From positions 1 through 30,788 of the forward strand of contig JAILIM010000013.1 of NCBI GenBank assembly GCA_024695285.1: 30,788 nt of DNA, read 5' to 3'. The notes below the pieces were generated by a model. It saw only the letters and a list, made by a program, of their open reading frames with translations, ran no database searches and had not been told where the DNA came from. The stretch is from Bacteroidales bacterium (GTDB lineage Bacteria; Bacteroidota; Bacteroidia; Bacteroidales; UBA932). Both the position numbers and the translations under genes were made by a program. Below are positions 1 to 7,660 of the stretch, piece after piece. The first letter of the stretch is position 1. Each line of letters starts with the position of its first letter.

Positions 1-94
1 TCCTGGCGGAGCTGCGGCCGATACCGAAGATATAGGTCAGACCTATTTCTCCTTGTTTGTTGTTAGGTAAATCAACACCGGCTATACGTGCCAT
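1..94 (-). CDS. rpsM: 30S ribosomal protein S13 (uS13), N-terminal part
   Basis: S13 sits in the head of the small subunit and contacts the P-site tRNA and the large subunit. The visible N-terminus begins [13 protein letters not shown] and continues through [13 protein letters not shown], the family's opening strand and first helix-two-turn-helix. The gene runs off the left edge, so only about 31 of roughly 125 residues are seen. It follows rpmJ by 31 bases in the usual rpmJ-rpsM order of the alpha operon, so rpsK, rpsD, rpoA and rplQ are expected beyond the edge. Confidence 0.95.
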   Translation of the reverse strand, partial: MARIAGVDLPNNKQGEIGLTYIFGIGRSSAR

Positions 95-125
95 AATTAT
101 ACTTTACTTAATTAGTTACTGATTA

Positions 126-242
126 TTATCCCTGACGCATCTTGAACTTGGGGTTCTTCTTGCAGATCACGTACAGACGGCCCTTGCGGCGGACTATCTT
201 GCAATCCTCGCTGCGCTTTTTGATGGATGTTTTGACTTTCAT
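126..242 (-). CDS. rpmJ: 50S ribosomal protein L36 (bL36), zinc site incomplete
   Basis: This is a 38-residue protein, the standard length for L36, with the family's [10 protein letters not shown] start and KMRQG end. It is a small rRNA-binding protein of the large subunit. The zinc-binding form has three Cys and one His. Here Cys14 and Cys27 remain, but the first Cys position is Ser11 and the His position is Phe33, so tetrahedral zinc binding is unlikely. Loss of zinc ligands is known in L36 of other Bacteroidota. It lies between infA and rpsM, the normal place. Confidence 0.95.
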   Translation of the reverse strand: MKVKTSIKKRSEDCKIVRRKGRLYVICKKNPKFKMRQG

Positions 243-254
243 ATCGTGAATTTT

Positions 255-473
255 TTATTTGTATCTGAAAGATATTCTGCCTTTGGTCAAATCATAAGGT
301 GAAATTTCAACTCGTACCCTGTCGCCGAGAAGAATGTGGATAAAGTTCATGCGCATCTTGCCCGAAATGTTGCAGAGCAGGACGTGACCGTTCTCAAGTT
401 CGACTTTGAACATCGCGTTGGGAAGGGTCTCGATGACCTTTCCATCTTGTTCTATAGCTACCTGTTTCGACAT
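255..473 (-). CDS. infA: translation initiation factor IF-1
   Basis: The 72-residue protein has the usual IF-1 length and is a single OB fold. Recognisable stretches are the IEQDG and [14 protein letters not shown] strands near the start and the family motif [15 protein letters not shown] at about residues 29-43, followed by [22 protein letters not shown]-1 binds the A site of the 30S subunit during initiation. It sits 12 bases after map, and the order secY-map-infA-rpmJ-rpsM is the common bacterial one, so co-transcription with the ribosomal operon is expected. Confidence 0.97.
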   Translation of the reverse strand: MSKQVAIEQDGKVIETLPNAMFKVELENGHVLLCNISGKMRMNFIHILLGDRVRVEISPYDLTKGRISFRYK

Positions 474-485
474 TAAAAAAACACT

Positions 486-1283
486 TTAAAAATTGATCGT
501 GGGATCTTTCTCGATAAAATCGAAGGTCGACAGCTGCTCGGCACGGCCTTTACGGACAACAACCGTGAGCTCGTAGTGAGCCGATTTTTTATGGTCGGAA
601 GTATGCACCGCCCAGCCGTTGCGGTCGAGGTACACACTTTTCCCGCCCGCATTTATCATGGGTTCGATGCAGATAACCATTCCGTCCACGAGGTGCGTTC
701 CCTTGCCCCTGCGCCCGTAATTGGGCACGCCGGGCTGCTCGTGCATTTCGCGCCCGAGCCCGTGGCCTTCCAGTTCGCGAACGACTGAAAAACCAAGCGC
801 CTCCACGTACGATTGTACCGCGTATCCGATATCGCCGGTCCGGTTGCCCGCCACAGCGGCCTCAATTCCCTTGTACAAGGATGCCTTTGTCGCGTCCAGG
901 AGCCTGCGGGTCTCAGCATCCACTTCCCCGACCGGGAAAGTGTATGCCGAATCACCCTGGTAGCCCTTGTAGAGCGTGCCGCAATCCACGGACACCACGT
1001 CGCCCTCCTTGAGGGGAGTGTCGGACGGGAAACCGTGGACGACAACGTCGTTGACGGACATGCAAAGCGCTGCGGGGAAGCCCTCATAGCCGAGGAAGCT
1101 GGGGATAGCGCCGTGGTCGCGGATGAACTCGTCGGCTATTTTGTTGAGCTCCTTGGTGGTCACACCAGGGGCAACATGCTTGCCGACCTCCGCCAGCGTC
1201 TTGGAGACGATAATGGCGTTCTCGCGCAACAGGGCTATCTCTTCCTCGGTCTTGGGCTTAACCATCTTGCTTCGTTCTTTCAA
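486..1283 (-). CDS. map: methionine aminopeptidase, type I
   Basis: This enzyme removes the initiator methionine from nascent proteins in the cytoplasm. The five metal ligands of the pita-bread fold are visible: Asp100 (VSVDCG), Asp111 (QGDSAYTF), His174 (EGHGLG), Glu207 (IEPM) and Glu238 (HYELT). His83 (VVHGFP) and His181 match the substrate-binding histidines. The long form of 265 residues starts 4 bases after the secY stop. An in-frame ATG at 1265 (MVKPKTEEEI) fits the start of family members better and may be the real one. There is no N-terminal zinc-finger extension, so this is the type Ia form. Confidence 0.96.
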   Translation of the reverse strand: MKERSKMVKPKTEEEIALLRENAIIVSKTLAEVGKHVAPGVTTKELNKIADEFIRDHGAIPSFLGYEGFPAALCMSVNDVVVHGFPSDTPLKEGDVVSVDCGTLYKGYQGDSAYTFPVGEVDAETRRLLDATKASLYKGIEAAVAGNRTGDIGYAVQSYVEALGFSVVRELEGHGLGREMHEQPGVPNYGRRGKGTHLVDGMVICIEPMINAGGKSVYLDRNGWAVHTSDHKKSAHYELTVVVRKGRAEQLSTFDFIEKDPTINF

Positions 1284-1287
1284 AGAT

Positions 1288-2625
1288 CTACATACCTGAA
1301 CGCCCGCTCAGACGACCGGTCTTCATGAGGCCGTCGTAGTGGCGCATCAGCAAATAACTTTCAACCTGCTGGAGCGTATCGAGCACAACACCGACGAGAA
1401 TCAACAGCGAGGTACCACCGAAGAAGCTTCCGAAGGAGTTGTTGACGCCCAGAATAATCGCGAGGGCAGGAAGAATAGAAATGATGCCGAGGAAAATGGA
1501 TCCCGGGAGGGTCACTCTCGACATCACCGTATCCAGATACTCCATCGTTTTCTTGCCGGGTTTCACACCGGGGATGAATCCGCCGTTGCGCTTCATATCC
1601 TCCGACATCATCTGCGGGTTCACAGTGACGGCGGTGTAGAAATAGGTGAAGACCACAACGAGGAGGAAGAAAATGAAGTTATACCAGAATCCGGTATAGT
1701 TTCCGAGCGTAGCGGCAAGACCTCTGGTAGCATCCCAGCGGGAGAAAATCAGAGGGAAGAGCATGAGAGCCTGTGCGAAGATGATAGGCATAACGCCGGC
1801 AGCATTGATCTTCAGAGGGATGTACTGGCGGACGCCGCCGTACTGACGGTTACCGACTACCCTCTTGGCATACTGCACGGGGACCCTGCGCACGGCCTGC
1901 ACGAGTGCGATTGCCGCAATGATGACGAAGAACCAGATCACGAACTCGACGATGAGAAGGAGCATACCTCCGTTGGTGGTGCTGAGCTTGGCACCGACTT
2001 CGGCGACGACTGCATAAGGCAGGCGGGCCACGATACCGATCATAATGATCAGGGAGATACCGTTGCCGATACCGCGGTCGGTGATGCGCTCACCAAGCCA
2101 CATGACGAACATGGAGCCGGCCATCAGGATGATGGTGGACACGAGGTTGAACATGAAGTTGCTCCAGCCGAGCTGCTGGACTGCCACGAAGGCCTGTCCG
2201 GGAATCTGGCCGTGGAGAGCTGCCATATAGGCGGGACCCTGGATGCAGATGATCACGATGGTGAGCCAGCGGGTCATCTGGTTCATCTTCTTGCGTCCGC
2301 TTTCGCCTTCCATCTGGAGTTTGCGGAAGTAGGGCACGAAGACACCCAGGAGCTGGATGACGATGGATGCCGATATGTACGGCATCACACCCAGTGCAAA
2401 GATCGAAGCGTTGCCGAATGCGCCGCCGGAGAACATGTTCAGGAGGCCGACGAGGCCTTCGGAAGTGGTCTGCTGGAAGCGGGCAAGCATCGAAGGATCG
2501 ATTCCGGGAAGAACCACGAAACACCCGAACCTGTAGATAAGCACAAGTATGCAGGTGTAGACGATCCTCTTGCGAAGCTCCTCGATCTTGAAGATGTTTT
2601 TGATGGTCTCAATAAACTTCTTCAT
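1288..2625 (-). CDS. secY: protein translocase subunit SecY
   Basis: SecY is the pore subunit of the SecYEG channel in the inner membrane. The 445-residue protein has the normal length, an N-terminal amphipathic stretch (FIETIKNIFKIEELRKRI) before the first membrane span, and ten expected hydrophobic spans. Family signatures include GIDPSMLARF, the plug-side FSGGAFGNASIFALGVMPYI, SIVIQLL, and the cytoplasmic loop RRVPVQYAKRVVG whose conserved Arg contacts SecA or the ribosome. It lies 5 bases after rplO and 4 bases before map, a standard spc-operon position. Confidence 0.98.
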   Translation of the reverse strand: MKKFIETIKNIFKIEELRKRIVYTCILVLIYRFGCFVVLPGIDPSMLARFQQTTSEGLVGLLNMFSGGAFGNASIFALGVMPYISASIVIQLLGVFVPYFRKLQMEGESGRKKMNQMTRWLTIVIICIQGPAYMAALHGQIPGQAFVAVQQLGWSNFMFNLVSTIILMAGSMFVMWLGERITDRGIGNGISLIIMIGIVARLPYAVVAEVGAKLSTTNGGMLLLIVEFVIWFFVIIAAIALVQAVRRVPVQYAKRVVGNRQYGGVRQYIPLKINAAGVMPIIFAQALMLFPLIFSRWDATRGLAATLGNYTGFWYNFIFFLLVVVFTYFYTAVTVNPQMMSEDMKRNGGFIPGVKPGKKTMEYLDTVMSRVTLPGSIFLGIISILPALAIILGVNNSFGSFFGGTSLLILVGVVLDTLQQVESYLLMRHYDGLMKTGRLSGRSGM

Positions 2626-2630
2626 CGCTC

Positions 2631-3080
2631 TTATTCGCTAACGACTGCCTTACCACCGGCAGCCTCGAGTTTTGAAACAGCGGATTTGGAGAAAGCGTCG
2701 GCGGTGACGGTGACGGCGGCGGTGATTTCACCGTTGCCGAGAACCTTCACGAGGTCGTTCTTACCGGCGAGGCCGGCAGCCTTGAAATCCTCGACGCCAA
2801 GCTCCTTCACACCGAGACGGGCGGCAAGAGCCTCGACGTCAGCGACGTTGACGGCCTTGTACTCAACACGGGTGGGGTTCTTGAATCCGAACTTGGGGAG
2901 ACGGCGCTGGATAGGCATCTGACCGCCTTCGAAGCCGATCTTGTGCTCGTAGCCGGCGCGGGCCTGTGCGCCCTTGGTACCGCGGGTGGCAGTGCCGCCC
3001 TTACCGGAACCCTGACCGCGACCCAGTCTTTTGCTTGTTTTGGTTGCACCTGCTGCAGGTGCGAGATTCTCAAGTTTCAT
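2631..3080 (-). CDS. rplO: 50S ribosomal protein L15 (uL15)
   Basis: The 149-residue protein begins MKLENLAPAAGA and carries the glycine- and arginine-rich N-terminal extension RLGRGQGSGKGGTATRGTKG that threads into the large subunit, followed by GFEGGQMPIQRRLPKFGF, the L15 signature. I chose the ATG at 3080 rather than a GTG six bases upstream. A strong Shine-Dalgarno sequence (AAGGAGGA) ends eight bases before this ATG and overlaps the stop of rpmD, which supports the choice. Confidence 0.97.
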   Translation of the reverse strand: MKLENLAPAAGATKTSKRLGRGQGSGKGGTATRGTKGAQARAGYEHKIGFEGGQMPIQRRLPKFGFKNPTRVEYKAVNVADVEALAARLGVKELGVEDFKAAGLAGKNDLVKVLGNGEITAAVTVTADAFSKSAVSKLEAAGGKAVVSE

Positions 3081-3088
3081 AATCACGG

Positions 3089-3096
3089 TCCTCCTT
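3089..3096 (-). promoter_or_regulatory. strong Shine-Dalgarno sequence of rplO
   Basis: On the minus strand the sequence reads TAAGGAGGACCGTGATT directly before the rplO ATG. AAGGAGGA is a near-perfect match to the anti-Shine-Dalgarno complement, and it overlaps the TAA stop of rpmD. Such sequences are rare in Bacteroidota, whose ribosomes mostly do not use them. Confidence 0.75.
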
Positions 3097-3277
3097 AGTC
3101 AATAACTTCATACTTGACGAGGTGGGCGATCTTGGAAAGCATACCCATGGTCACGGGATTCTGCTCCACCTCGACGGTCTGATGCATGCGGCGGATGCCG
3201 AGGCAGCGAAGGTTGTCCTTCTGGCGCCTGGTCTCACCGTTGCTGCTGATAATCTGTGTAATTCTGAGCTTTGCCAT
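3095..3277 (-). CDS. rpmD: 50S ribosomal protein L30 (uL30)
   Basis: The 60-residue protein has the usual bacterial L30 length. It opens MAKLRITQIISSNG, the first strand of the ferredoxin-like fold, and contains DNLRCLGIRRMHQTVEVEQN, the conserved L30 signature, then NPVTMGMLSKIAHLV. It is a peripheral protein of the large subunit. It lies between rpsE and rplO, as in most bacteria. An AGGAGGA sequence precedes its start and overlaps the rpsE stop. Confidence 0.97.
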   Translation of the reverse strand: MAKLRITQIISSNGETRRQKDNLRCLGIRRMHQTVEVEQNPVTMGMLSKIAHLVKYEVID

Positions 3278-3284
3278 AATCGTG

Positions 3285-3291
3285 TCCTCCT
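3285..3291 (-). promoter_or_regulatory. strong Shine-Dalgarno sequence of rpmD
   Basis: The minus strand reads CTAGGAGGACACGATT and then the rpmD ATG. The AGGAGGA lies at a good distance (7 bases) and overlaps the TAG stop of rpsE, so reinitiation or coupled translation from rpsE to rpmD is possible. Confidence 0.75.
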
Positions 3292-3808
3292 AGCCGTTAA
3301 ATACTTTGTTCATAGGAATGCCACGGAGTCCGGCCACGGTGTAGGCGTCCCTCATCTGGGTCAGGGCGCTCACGGTTGCCTTCACGAGATTGTGAGGGTT
3401 GGATGAGCCCTTTGACTTAGCGAGAACGTTCTGGATACCTGCGGACTCGAAGACGGCGCGCATAGCACCACCGGCCTTGACACCGGTACCGGGCGCTGCG
3501 GGCTTCATGAAAACGCGGGAACCGCCGAATTTGGCCTCCTGCTCGTGGGGGATGGTGGTGTTGATGACGGGAATCTTCACGAGATTCTTCTTTGCATCTT
3601 CCACACCCTTCGCGATAGCGGCAGTGACTTCATTTGCCTTTCCGAGACCGTAGCCAACGACTCCGTTCTCATCGCCAACGACGACGATAGCGGCGAAGCG
3701 GAAGTGGCGTCCACCCTTGGTCACCTTGGTAACCCTCTGGATGGCGACCAGTCTGTCCTTAAGTTCAAGGTCAGATGTCTTTACTCTTTTAACGTTTGTA
3801 TTTGCCAT
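3290..3808 (-). CDS. rpsE: 30S ribosomal protein S5 (uS5)
   Basis: S5 stabilises the small subunit near the mRNA entry and affects decoding accuracy. In the 172-residue protein the N-terminal double-stranded-RNA-binding domain includes [19 protein letters not shown] and [21 protein letters not shown], which is the S5 signature. The C-terminal domain runs through [22 protein letters not shown] to the end. It sits 11 bases after rplR and 12 bases before rpmD. No Shine-Dalgarno sequence is seen before its start, unlike the two neighbours. Confidence 0.98.
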   Translation of the reverse strand: MANTNVKRVKTSDLELKDRLVAIQRVTKVTKGGRHFRFAAIVVVGDENGVVGYGLGKANEVTAAIAKGVEDAKKNLVKIPVINTTIPHEQEAKFGGSRVFMKPAAPGTGVKAGGAMRAVFESAGIQNVLAKSKGSSNPHNLVKATVSALTQMRDAYTVAGLRGIPMNKVFNG

Positions 3809-3819
3809 AGTCTTACAGA

Positions 3820-4182
3820 TTAGAAAATGAGACCGCCTTCACGGGCTGCGTCTGCCAAACTTTTAACCCTGCCGTGGAAAAGATATCCGCCACGGTCGAA
3901 AGAGATGGTGGTGATACCCTTGGCGAGGGCGCGCGCTGCGATGGCCTTGCCGACCACTGCCGCGGCCTCGATGCCGGACATTCCCTTGGTCTTCGCTGCA
4001 AGCTCCTTGTCGTTGGAAGCGGCAGCCACGAGGGTCTTTCCCTGGAGATCGTCCACGACCTGCACGTAGATCTGCTTGTTGCTGCGGAAAACGACCATAC
4101 GGGGACGCTCTGCAGTGCCGTTGACGTGCTTGCGGATGCGGTAGTGGATCCTTCTTCTTCTTTCAATTCTATTGAGTGCCAT
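3820..4182 (-). CDS. rplR: 50S ribosomal protein L18 (uL18)
   Basis: L18 binds 5S rRNA in the central protuberance. The 120-residue protein has the basic N-terminus [41 protein letters not shown] and the C-terminal [26 protein letters not shown], both typical of the family. The start at 4182 follows a strong AAAGGAGG sequence by 8 bases. It lies 15 bases after rplF in the usual rplF-rplR-rpsE order. Confidence 0.98.
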   Translation of the reverse strand: MALNRIERRRRIHYRIRKHVNGTAERPRMVVFRSNKQIYVQVVDDLQGKTLVAAASNDKELAAKTKGMSGIEAAAVVGKAIAARALAKGITTISFDRGGYLFHGRVKSLADAAREGGLIF

Positions 4183-4190
4183 AAATCAAT

Positions 4191-4198
4191 CCTCCTTT
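4191..4198 (-). promoter_or_regulatory. strong Shine-Dalgarno sequence of rplR
   Basis: The minus strand reads TAAAAGGAGGATTGATTT before the rplR ATG. The AAAGGAGG is well placed and touches the TAA stop of rplF. Together with those before rpmD and rplO it makes three strong sites within 1.1 kb. Confidence 0.75.
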
Positions 4199-4758
4199 TA
4201 TTTTGCGGATGCAGTCTTGCCGGCCTTGCGACGGAGCTGCTCTCCAACGAACTTGATACCCTTGCCCTTGTACGGCTCCGGACGGCGGAATGAACGCACT
4301 TTGGCTGCTACCTGGCCGACCAGCTGCTTGTCGCAGCTCTTCAGGACCAGACGAGGATTCTCTCCCTTCCTGACATCGGGAATCTCAGCCTTGACCTCAT
4401 TGGGAAGCATGAGATGGATTTCGTGGGAATAACCGAGGGAGAAGATAAGAAGCTGTCCCTGGACGGAGACGCGGTAGCCGACGCCGACCAGTTCCTGCTG
4501 GGTGGTGAAACCTTCGGACACACCGACGACCATGTTGTGCACCAGGGCGCGGTAGAGACCGTGCATTGAGCGGTGACGGGGCTGGTCGGTGGGGCGCTCG
4601 AACTTGATCTGATTGTCCTCAACGGTGACCTTGATGTCCGGATCTACTTTCTGGCTCATCTCACCGAGAGGTCCTTTAACCTTCAACACGTTGCCGTCTT
4701 CAAGCTTGACGCTGACACCGGACGGAAGGCTTACAGGCAATTTACCAATTCTTGACAT
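4198..4758 (-). CDS. rplF: 50S ribosomal protein L6 (uL6)
   Basis: L6 lies near the sarcin-ricin loop and the factor-binding site. The 186-residue protein consists of two repeated L6 folds: the first opens MSRIGKLPVSLPSGV and the second contains GYSHEIHLMLP and ends with the signature RRPEPYKGKGIKFVGEQLRRKAGKTA. The length is slightly above the typical 178 because of a short C-terminal tail. It lies 21 bases after rpsH. Confidence 0.98.
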   Translation of the reverse strand: MSRIGKLPVSLPSGVSVKLEDGNVLKVKGPLGEMSQKVDPDIKVTVEDNQIKFERPTDQPRHRSMHGLYRALVHNMVVGVSEGFTTQQELVGVGYRVSVQGQLLIFSLGYSHEIHLMLPNEVKAEIPDVRKGENPRLVLKSCDKQLVGQVAAKVRSFRRPEPYKGKGIKFVGEQLRRKAGKTASAK

Positions 4759-4779
4759 TACTGTACTGTTTTGTTTTAA

Positions 4780-5175
4780 TTAATATACGTAGCAAATGAC
4801 TTCACCGCCGACGCCGAGCTCCTTGGCTTCCTTGTCGGTGATGATGCCCTTGGACGTGGAAAGGATGGCGATGCCGAGGCCGTTGAGGACGCGGGGCATG
4901 TTCTCCACATCGGTGTACTGACGCAGACCGGGGCTGGAAACGCGCTCAATCTTCTTGATAGCGGCGGCCTTGGTCTGGGGATGGTACTTGAGGGCTATTT
5001 TGATTGTATTGAAAGGGGTACCTTCAACTACCTTGTAGCTGAGGATGTAGCCCTTCTCACAGAGTATCTGGGTGATGGCGACCTTCATCTTGGACGAAGG
5101 AATCTCCACGACCTTGTTGCCGGCCAGATAGGCGTTGCGTACCCTGGTGAGGTAATCTGCAATAGGATCTGTCAT
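4780..5175 (-). CDS. rpsH: 30S ribosomal protein S8 (uS8)
   Basis: S8 binds the central domain of 16S rRNA early in assembly. The 131-residue protein opens MTDPIADYLTRVRNAYLAG and contains the C-terminal signature GLGIAILSTSKGIITDKEAKELGVGGEVICYVY, which forms the RNA-binding surface. In enteric bacteria S8 is the translational repressor of the spc operon. Whether that holds here cannot be judged from the sequence. It lies 19 bases after rpsN. Confidence 0.98.
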   Translation of the reverse strand: MTDPIADYLTRVRNAYLAGNKVVEIPSSKMKVAITQILCEKGYILSYKVVEGTPFNTIKIALKYHPQTKAAAIKKIERVSSPGLRQYTDVENMPRVLNGLGIAILSTSKGIITDKEAKELGVGGEVICYVY

Positions 5176-5194
5176 ATCGTTGAATTTTTAATTT

Positions 5195-5464
5195 TTACCA
5201 ACTTGCCTTCTTGACGCCCGGGATAAGGCCGTTGCTGGCCATCTCACGGAACTGAATACGGCTGAGGCCGAATGCCCTCATGTAGCCCTTCGGACGGCCG
5301 GTGAGGGAGCAACGGTTGTGGAGACGGACGGGGGAAGCGTTCTTGGGGAGCTTGTCGAGAGCAGCCCAGTCACCGGCCTCCTTGAGTGCCTTTCTCTTTT
5401 CTGCGTACTTAGCAACCAGTTTCGCGCGCTTGACTTCGCGGGCTTTCATTGATTCTTTTGCCAT
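5195..5464 (-). CDS. rpsN: 30S ribosomal protein S14 (uS14), long zinc-free form
   Basis: This is the 89-residue form of S14, without the two CxxC pairs of the short zinc-binding paralogue; only one Cys (Cys52) is present. The conserved C-terminal block [39 protein letters not shown] is intact. S14 sits in the head of the 30S subunit. It lies 6 bases after rplE and 19 bases before rpsH, the standard order. Confidence 0.98.
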   Translation of the reverse strand: MAKESMKAREVKRAKLVAKYAEKRKALKEAGDWAALDKLPKNASPVRLHNRCSLTGRPKGYMRAFGLSRIQFREMASNGLIPGVKKASW

Positions 5465-5470
5465 AGTATC

Positions 5471-6067
5471 TTATTTGTTATGTTTCTTGAAAGGCAGACC
5501 GAACGCGGCGAGAAGAGCGTGGCACTCCTCATCGGTGCGGGCCGTCGTCACGAAAGTAATCTCGAGGCCGTGGATACGGGGGTTCTTGTCGATGTCGATC
5601 TCAGGGAAGATGATCTGCTCCTTGAGTCCGAGGGTGTAGTTGCCCTGGCCGTCCATCTTCTCGGCGATGCCGTTGAAGTCGCGGATACGGGGGAGAGCCA
5701 CACGGATGAGCTTCTCGAGGAATTCATACATTTTGACGTTGCGCAGGGTAACTTTGGTTCCGATGGGCATGCCCTTACGGAGCTTGAAGTTGGAAACGTC
5801 TTTGCGGGAAGAGGTGATTAGAGCCTTCTGGCCGGTAATGAGCGAGAGCTCCTCGGCGGCTTCCTCCACGACCTTGCGGTCCTGGGTGCCCTGGCCGACA
5901 CCTTCGTTGATGGTGATCTTGACAAGCTTGGGGACCTGCATGACGGTCGTGTAGCTGAACTGCTTCATCAGCTTGTCGATGATCTCCTCCTTGTAAACTT
6001 TCTTGAGGGTAGGAACATATCCTGCAGGCAGGGCCTGTGCCTCAACTTCTTTTGCTTTCTTTGCCAT
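5471..6067 (-). CDS. rplE: 50S ribosomal protein L5 (uL5)
   Basis: L5 binds 5S rRNA and forms a bridge to the small subunit head. The family core starts at [21 protein letters not shown] (from about residue 17) and includes [45 protein letters not shown] and the C-terminal [22 protein letters not shown]. At 198 residues it is longer than the usual 179. The extra length is mainly an N-terminal Lys/Ala/Glu-rich tail. It starts 2 bases after the rplX stop. Confidence 0.98.
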   Translation of the reverse strand: MAKKAKEVEAQALPAGYVPTLKKVYKEEIIDKLMKQFSYTTVMQVPKLVKITINEGVGQGTQDRKVVEEAAEELSLITGQKALITSSRKDVSNFKLRKGMPIGTKVTLRNVKMYEFLEKLIRVALPRIRDFNGIAEKMDGQGNYTLGLKEQIIFPEIDIDKNPRIHGLEITFVTTARTDEECHALLAAFGLPFKKHNK

Positions 6068-6069
6068 AA

Positions 6070-6381
6070 TTACTTGATCTCCTCACCGGATTTTTTAGCG
6101 AAACGGACTTTCTTGTCGCCCTCTACCTTGAAACCAACGCGAGTGGGCTTGCCGCTCTTGGGATCAATGAGGTTGAGATTGGATATGTGAATGGGGGCTT
6201 CCTTCTTGATGATGCCACCCTGAGGCTGCTTGGCGTTCGGCTTGGTGTGCTTGCTGACCATATTGACGCCTTCCACGATAGCGCGATCCTTTGCGGGATC
6301 GACGGAGAGGACCTTACCGGTCTTACCTTTGTCGTTACCGGCTATGACATACACGGTGTCACCTTTCTTGATTCTGTTCAT
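6070..6381 (-). CDS. rplX: 50S ribosomal protein L24 (uL24)
   Basis: L24 is an early assembly protein of the large subunit near the peptide exit. The 103-residue protein carries a KOW motif at the start ([24 protein letters not shown]), then [34 protein letters not shown], the family signature. It lies 12 bases after rplN and 2 bases before rplE. Confidence 0.98.
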   Translation of the reverse strand: MNRIKKGDTVYVIAGNDKGKTGKVLSVDPAKDRAIVEGVNMVSKHTKPNAKQPQGGIIKKEAPIHISNLNLIDPKSGKPTRVGFKVEGDKKVRFAKKSGEEIK

Positions 6382-6393
6382 AATGCTTAAGTA

Positions 6394-6759
6394 TTAAAGG
6401 ACCTCCGGTGCCAGTGAAACGATTTTCATATAGTTCTCGCGAAGCTCCCTGGCCACGGGGCCGAAAATACGGGTGCCGCGAAGTTCGCCTGCGTTGTTGA
6501 GAAGAACGCATGCATTGTCGTCGAAGCGGATGTAGGAACCGTCGGCGCGACGGATTTCCTTCTTGGTGCGCACGACGACAGCCCTCGACACGGTGCCTTT
6601 CTTGGCGTCCGAACCGGGGATGGCGCTCTTGATGGTGACGACGATCTTGTCGCCGACCGTGGCATAACGGTGGTTGGTACCGCCAAGCACGCGGATGCAA
6701 AGGACTTCCTTAGCTCCGGAGTTGTCGGCCACCTGTAAACGTGTTTCCTGCTGTATCAT
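6394..6759 (-). CDS. rplN: 50S ribosomal protein L14 (uL14)
   Basis: L14 contacts the small subunit at a bridge and is the docking site of silencing factor RsfS. The 121-residue protein opens [27 protein letters not shown] and ends with [27 protein letters not shown], both diagnostic. Length and sequence are standard. It lies 2 bases after rpsQ. Confidence 0.98.
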   Translation of the reverse strand: MIQQETRLQVADNSGAKEVLCIRVLGGTNHRYATVGDKIVVTIKSAIPGSDAKKGTVSRAVVVRTKKEIRRADGSYIRFDDNACVLLNNAGELRGTRIFGPVARELRENYMKIVSLAPEVL

Positions 6760-6761
6760 AA

Positions 6762-7016
6762 CTACTTAGCTTTTTCTACGATTTCAACTAATCTCCAGTT
6801 CTTGGTCTTGCTCAGCGGGCGGGTTTCCATAATGCGGACGGTATCACCTTCACCGCACTCGTTCTTGTCGTCCTGTGCCACGAACTTGGTGGTCTTCTTG
6901 ACAAACTTGCCATAGAGGGGATGCTTCTCCTTGCGCTCGACGGCCACGACAATGGTCTTGTCCATCTTGCTGCTGACCACTACTCCTATTCTTTCCTTAC
7001 GAAGATTTCTTTCCAT
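6762..7016 (-). CDS. rpsQ: 30S ribosomal protein S17 (uS17)
   Basis: S17 is a primary 16S rRNA-binding protein with an OB fold. The 84-residue protein shows [37 protein letters not shown] and the signature [28 protein letters not shown]. The length is typical. It lies 11 bases after rpmC and 2 bases before rplN. Confidence 0.98.
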   Translation of the reverse strand: MERNLRKERIGVVVSSKMDKTIVVAVERKEKHPLYGKFVKKTTKFVAQDDKNECGEGDTVRIMETRPLSKTKNWRLVEIVEKAK

Positions 7017-7027
7017 AAAGCTCTGAT

Positions 7028-7222
7028 TTAGTTTTGTTTTTCTTTTTCAGCGAGGATAGTGATCATAAGAGCGATATCCTTTCTGGTCTTCTTGAATTTG
7101 GATGTGTCTTCCAACGGAGAAATAGCGTGATTGATCTTCATTGTGTCGAGATTGCTTTTCTCGATTGCGATTCGGTCGCGCAGGTCTGCTACAGACATTT
7201 CGCGTGCTTCTGCTGCTTTCAT
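7028..7222 (-). CDS. rpmC: 50S ribosomal protein L29 (uL29)
   Basis: L29 lies at the peptide exit and forms part of the docking site for SRP and trigger factor. The 64-residue protein is a two-helix hairpin with [49 protein letters not shown]; the family normally has 60-70 residues. It lies 18 bases after rplP. Confidence 0.96.
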   Translation of the reverse strand: MKAAEAREMSVADLRDRIAIEKSNLDTMKINHAISPLEDTSKFKKTRKDIALMITILAEKEKQN

Positions 7223-7240
7223 TTTCTTTTCTCCATTTAA

Positions 7241-7660
7241 TTATTCGACATAATCCCTGCGAACGACGAACTTGGTCGCGATGGGGAGCTTGTTGGCACC
7301 GAGGCGCATTGCCTCTTTTGCAGTCTCCAGGGACACGCCCTCGGCCTCGAAGATGATGCGGCCGGGAGTGATGGGAGCCACGAATGCATAGGGATCACCC
7401 TTACCTTTACCCATACGGGTATCGAGAGGCTTCTTGGTGATAGGCTTCACAGGGAAGACCCTGATCCAGATCTGACCTTCACGGTTCATCCTACGGGAGA
7501 TAGCCTGACGGGCGGCCTCGATCTGCTGTGCAGTGAGCCAACAATTTTCAAGGGTCTTGATACCGAAGGAACCGAAAGCGAGCTGGTTGCCCCTCTGGGC
7601 GTTGCCCTTCATGCGGTTCTTCTGTTCCCTTCTAAATTTTGTTCTCTTAGGTTGTAACAT
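7241..7660 (-). CDS. rplP: 50S ribosomal protein L16 (uL16), first gene of the operon here
   Basis: L16 helps form the A-site tRNA-binding region and is a late assembly protein. The 139-residue protein opens [25 protein letters not shown] and contains [55 protein letters not shown] and the C-terminal [13 protein letters not shown]. In most bacteria it follows rpsC directly. Here there is no gene for more than 550 bases upstream, and a promoter lies about 90-120 bases before its start, so rplP heads the transcription unit. Confidence 0.97.
   Translation of the reverse strand: MLQPKRTKFRREQKNRMKGNAQRGNQLAFGSFGIKTLENCWLTAQQIEAARQAISRRMNREGQIWIRVFPVKPITKKPLDTRMGKGKGDPYAFVAPITPGRIIFEAEGVSLETAKEAMRLGANKLPIATKFVVRRDYVE

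Noticed and set aside
486..1283. Extra N-terminal domain on methionine aminopeptidase
   Set aside because: The six residues before the second Met have no motif; they more likely reflect an upstream in-frame ATG.
1339..2922. Plus-strand open frame of 527 codons opposite secY and rplO
   Set aside because: It is antisense to two certain genes, rich in His, Asp and Glu as expected from a mirrored frame, and resembles no protein family.
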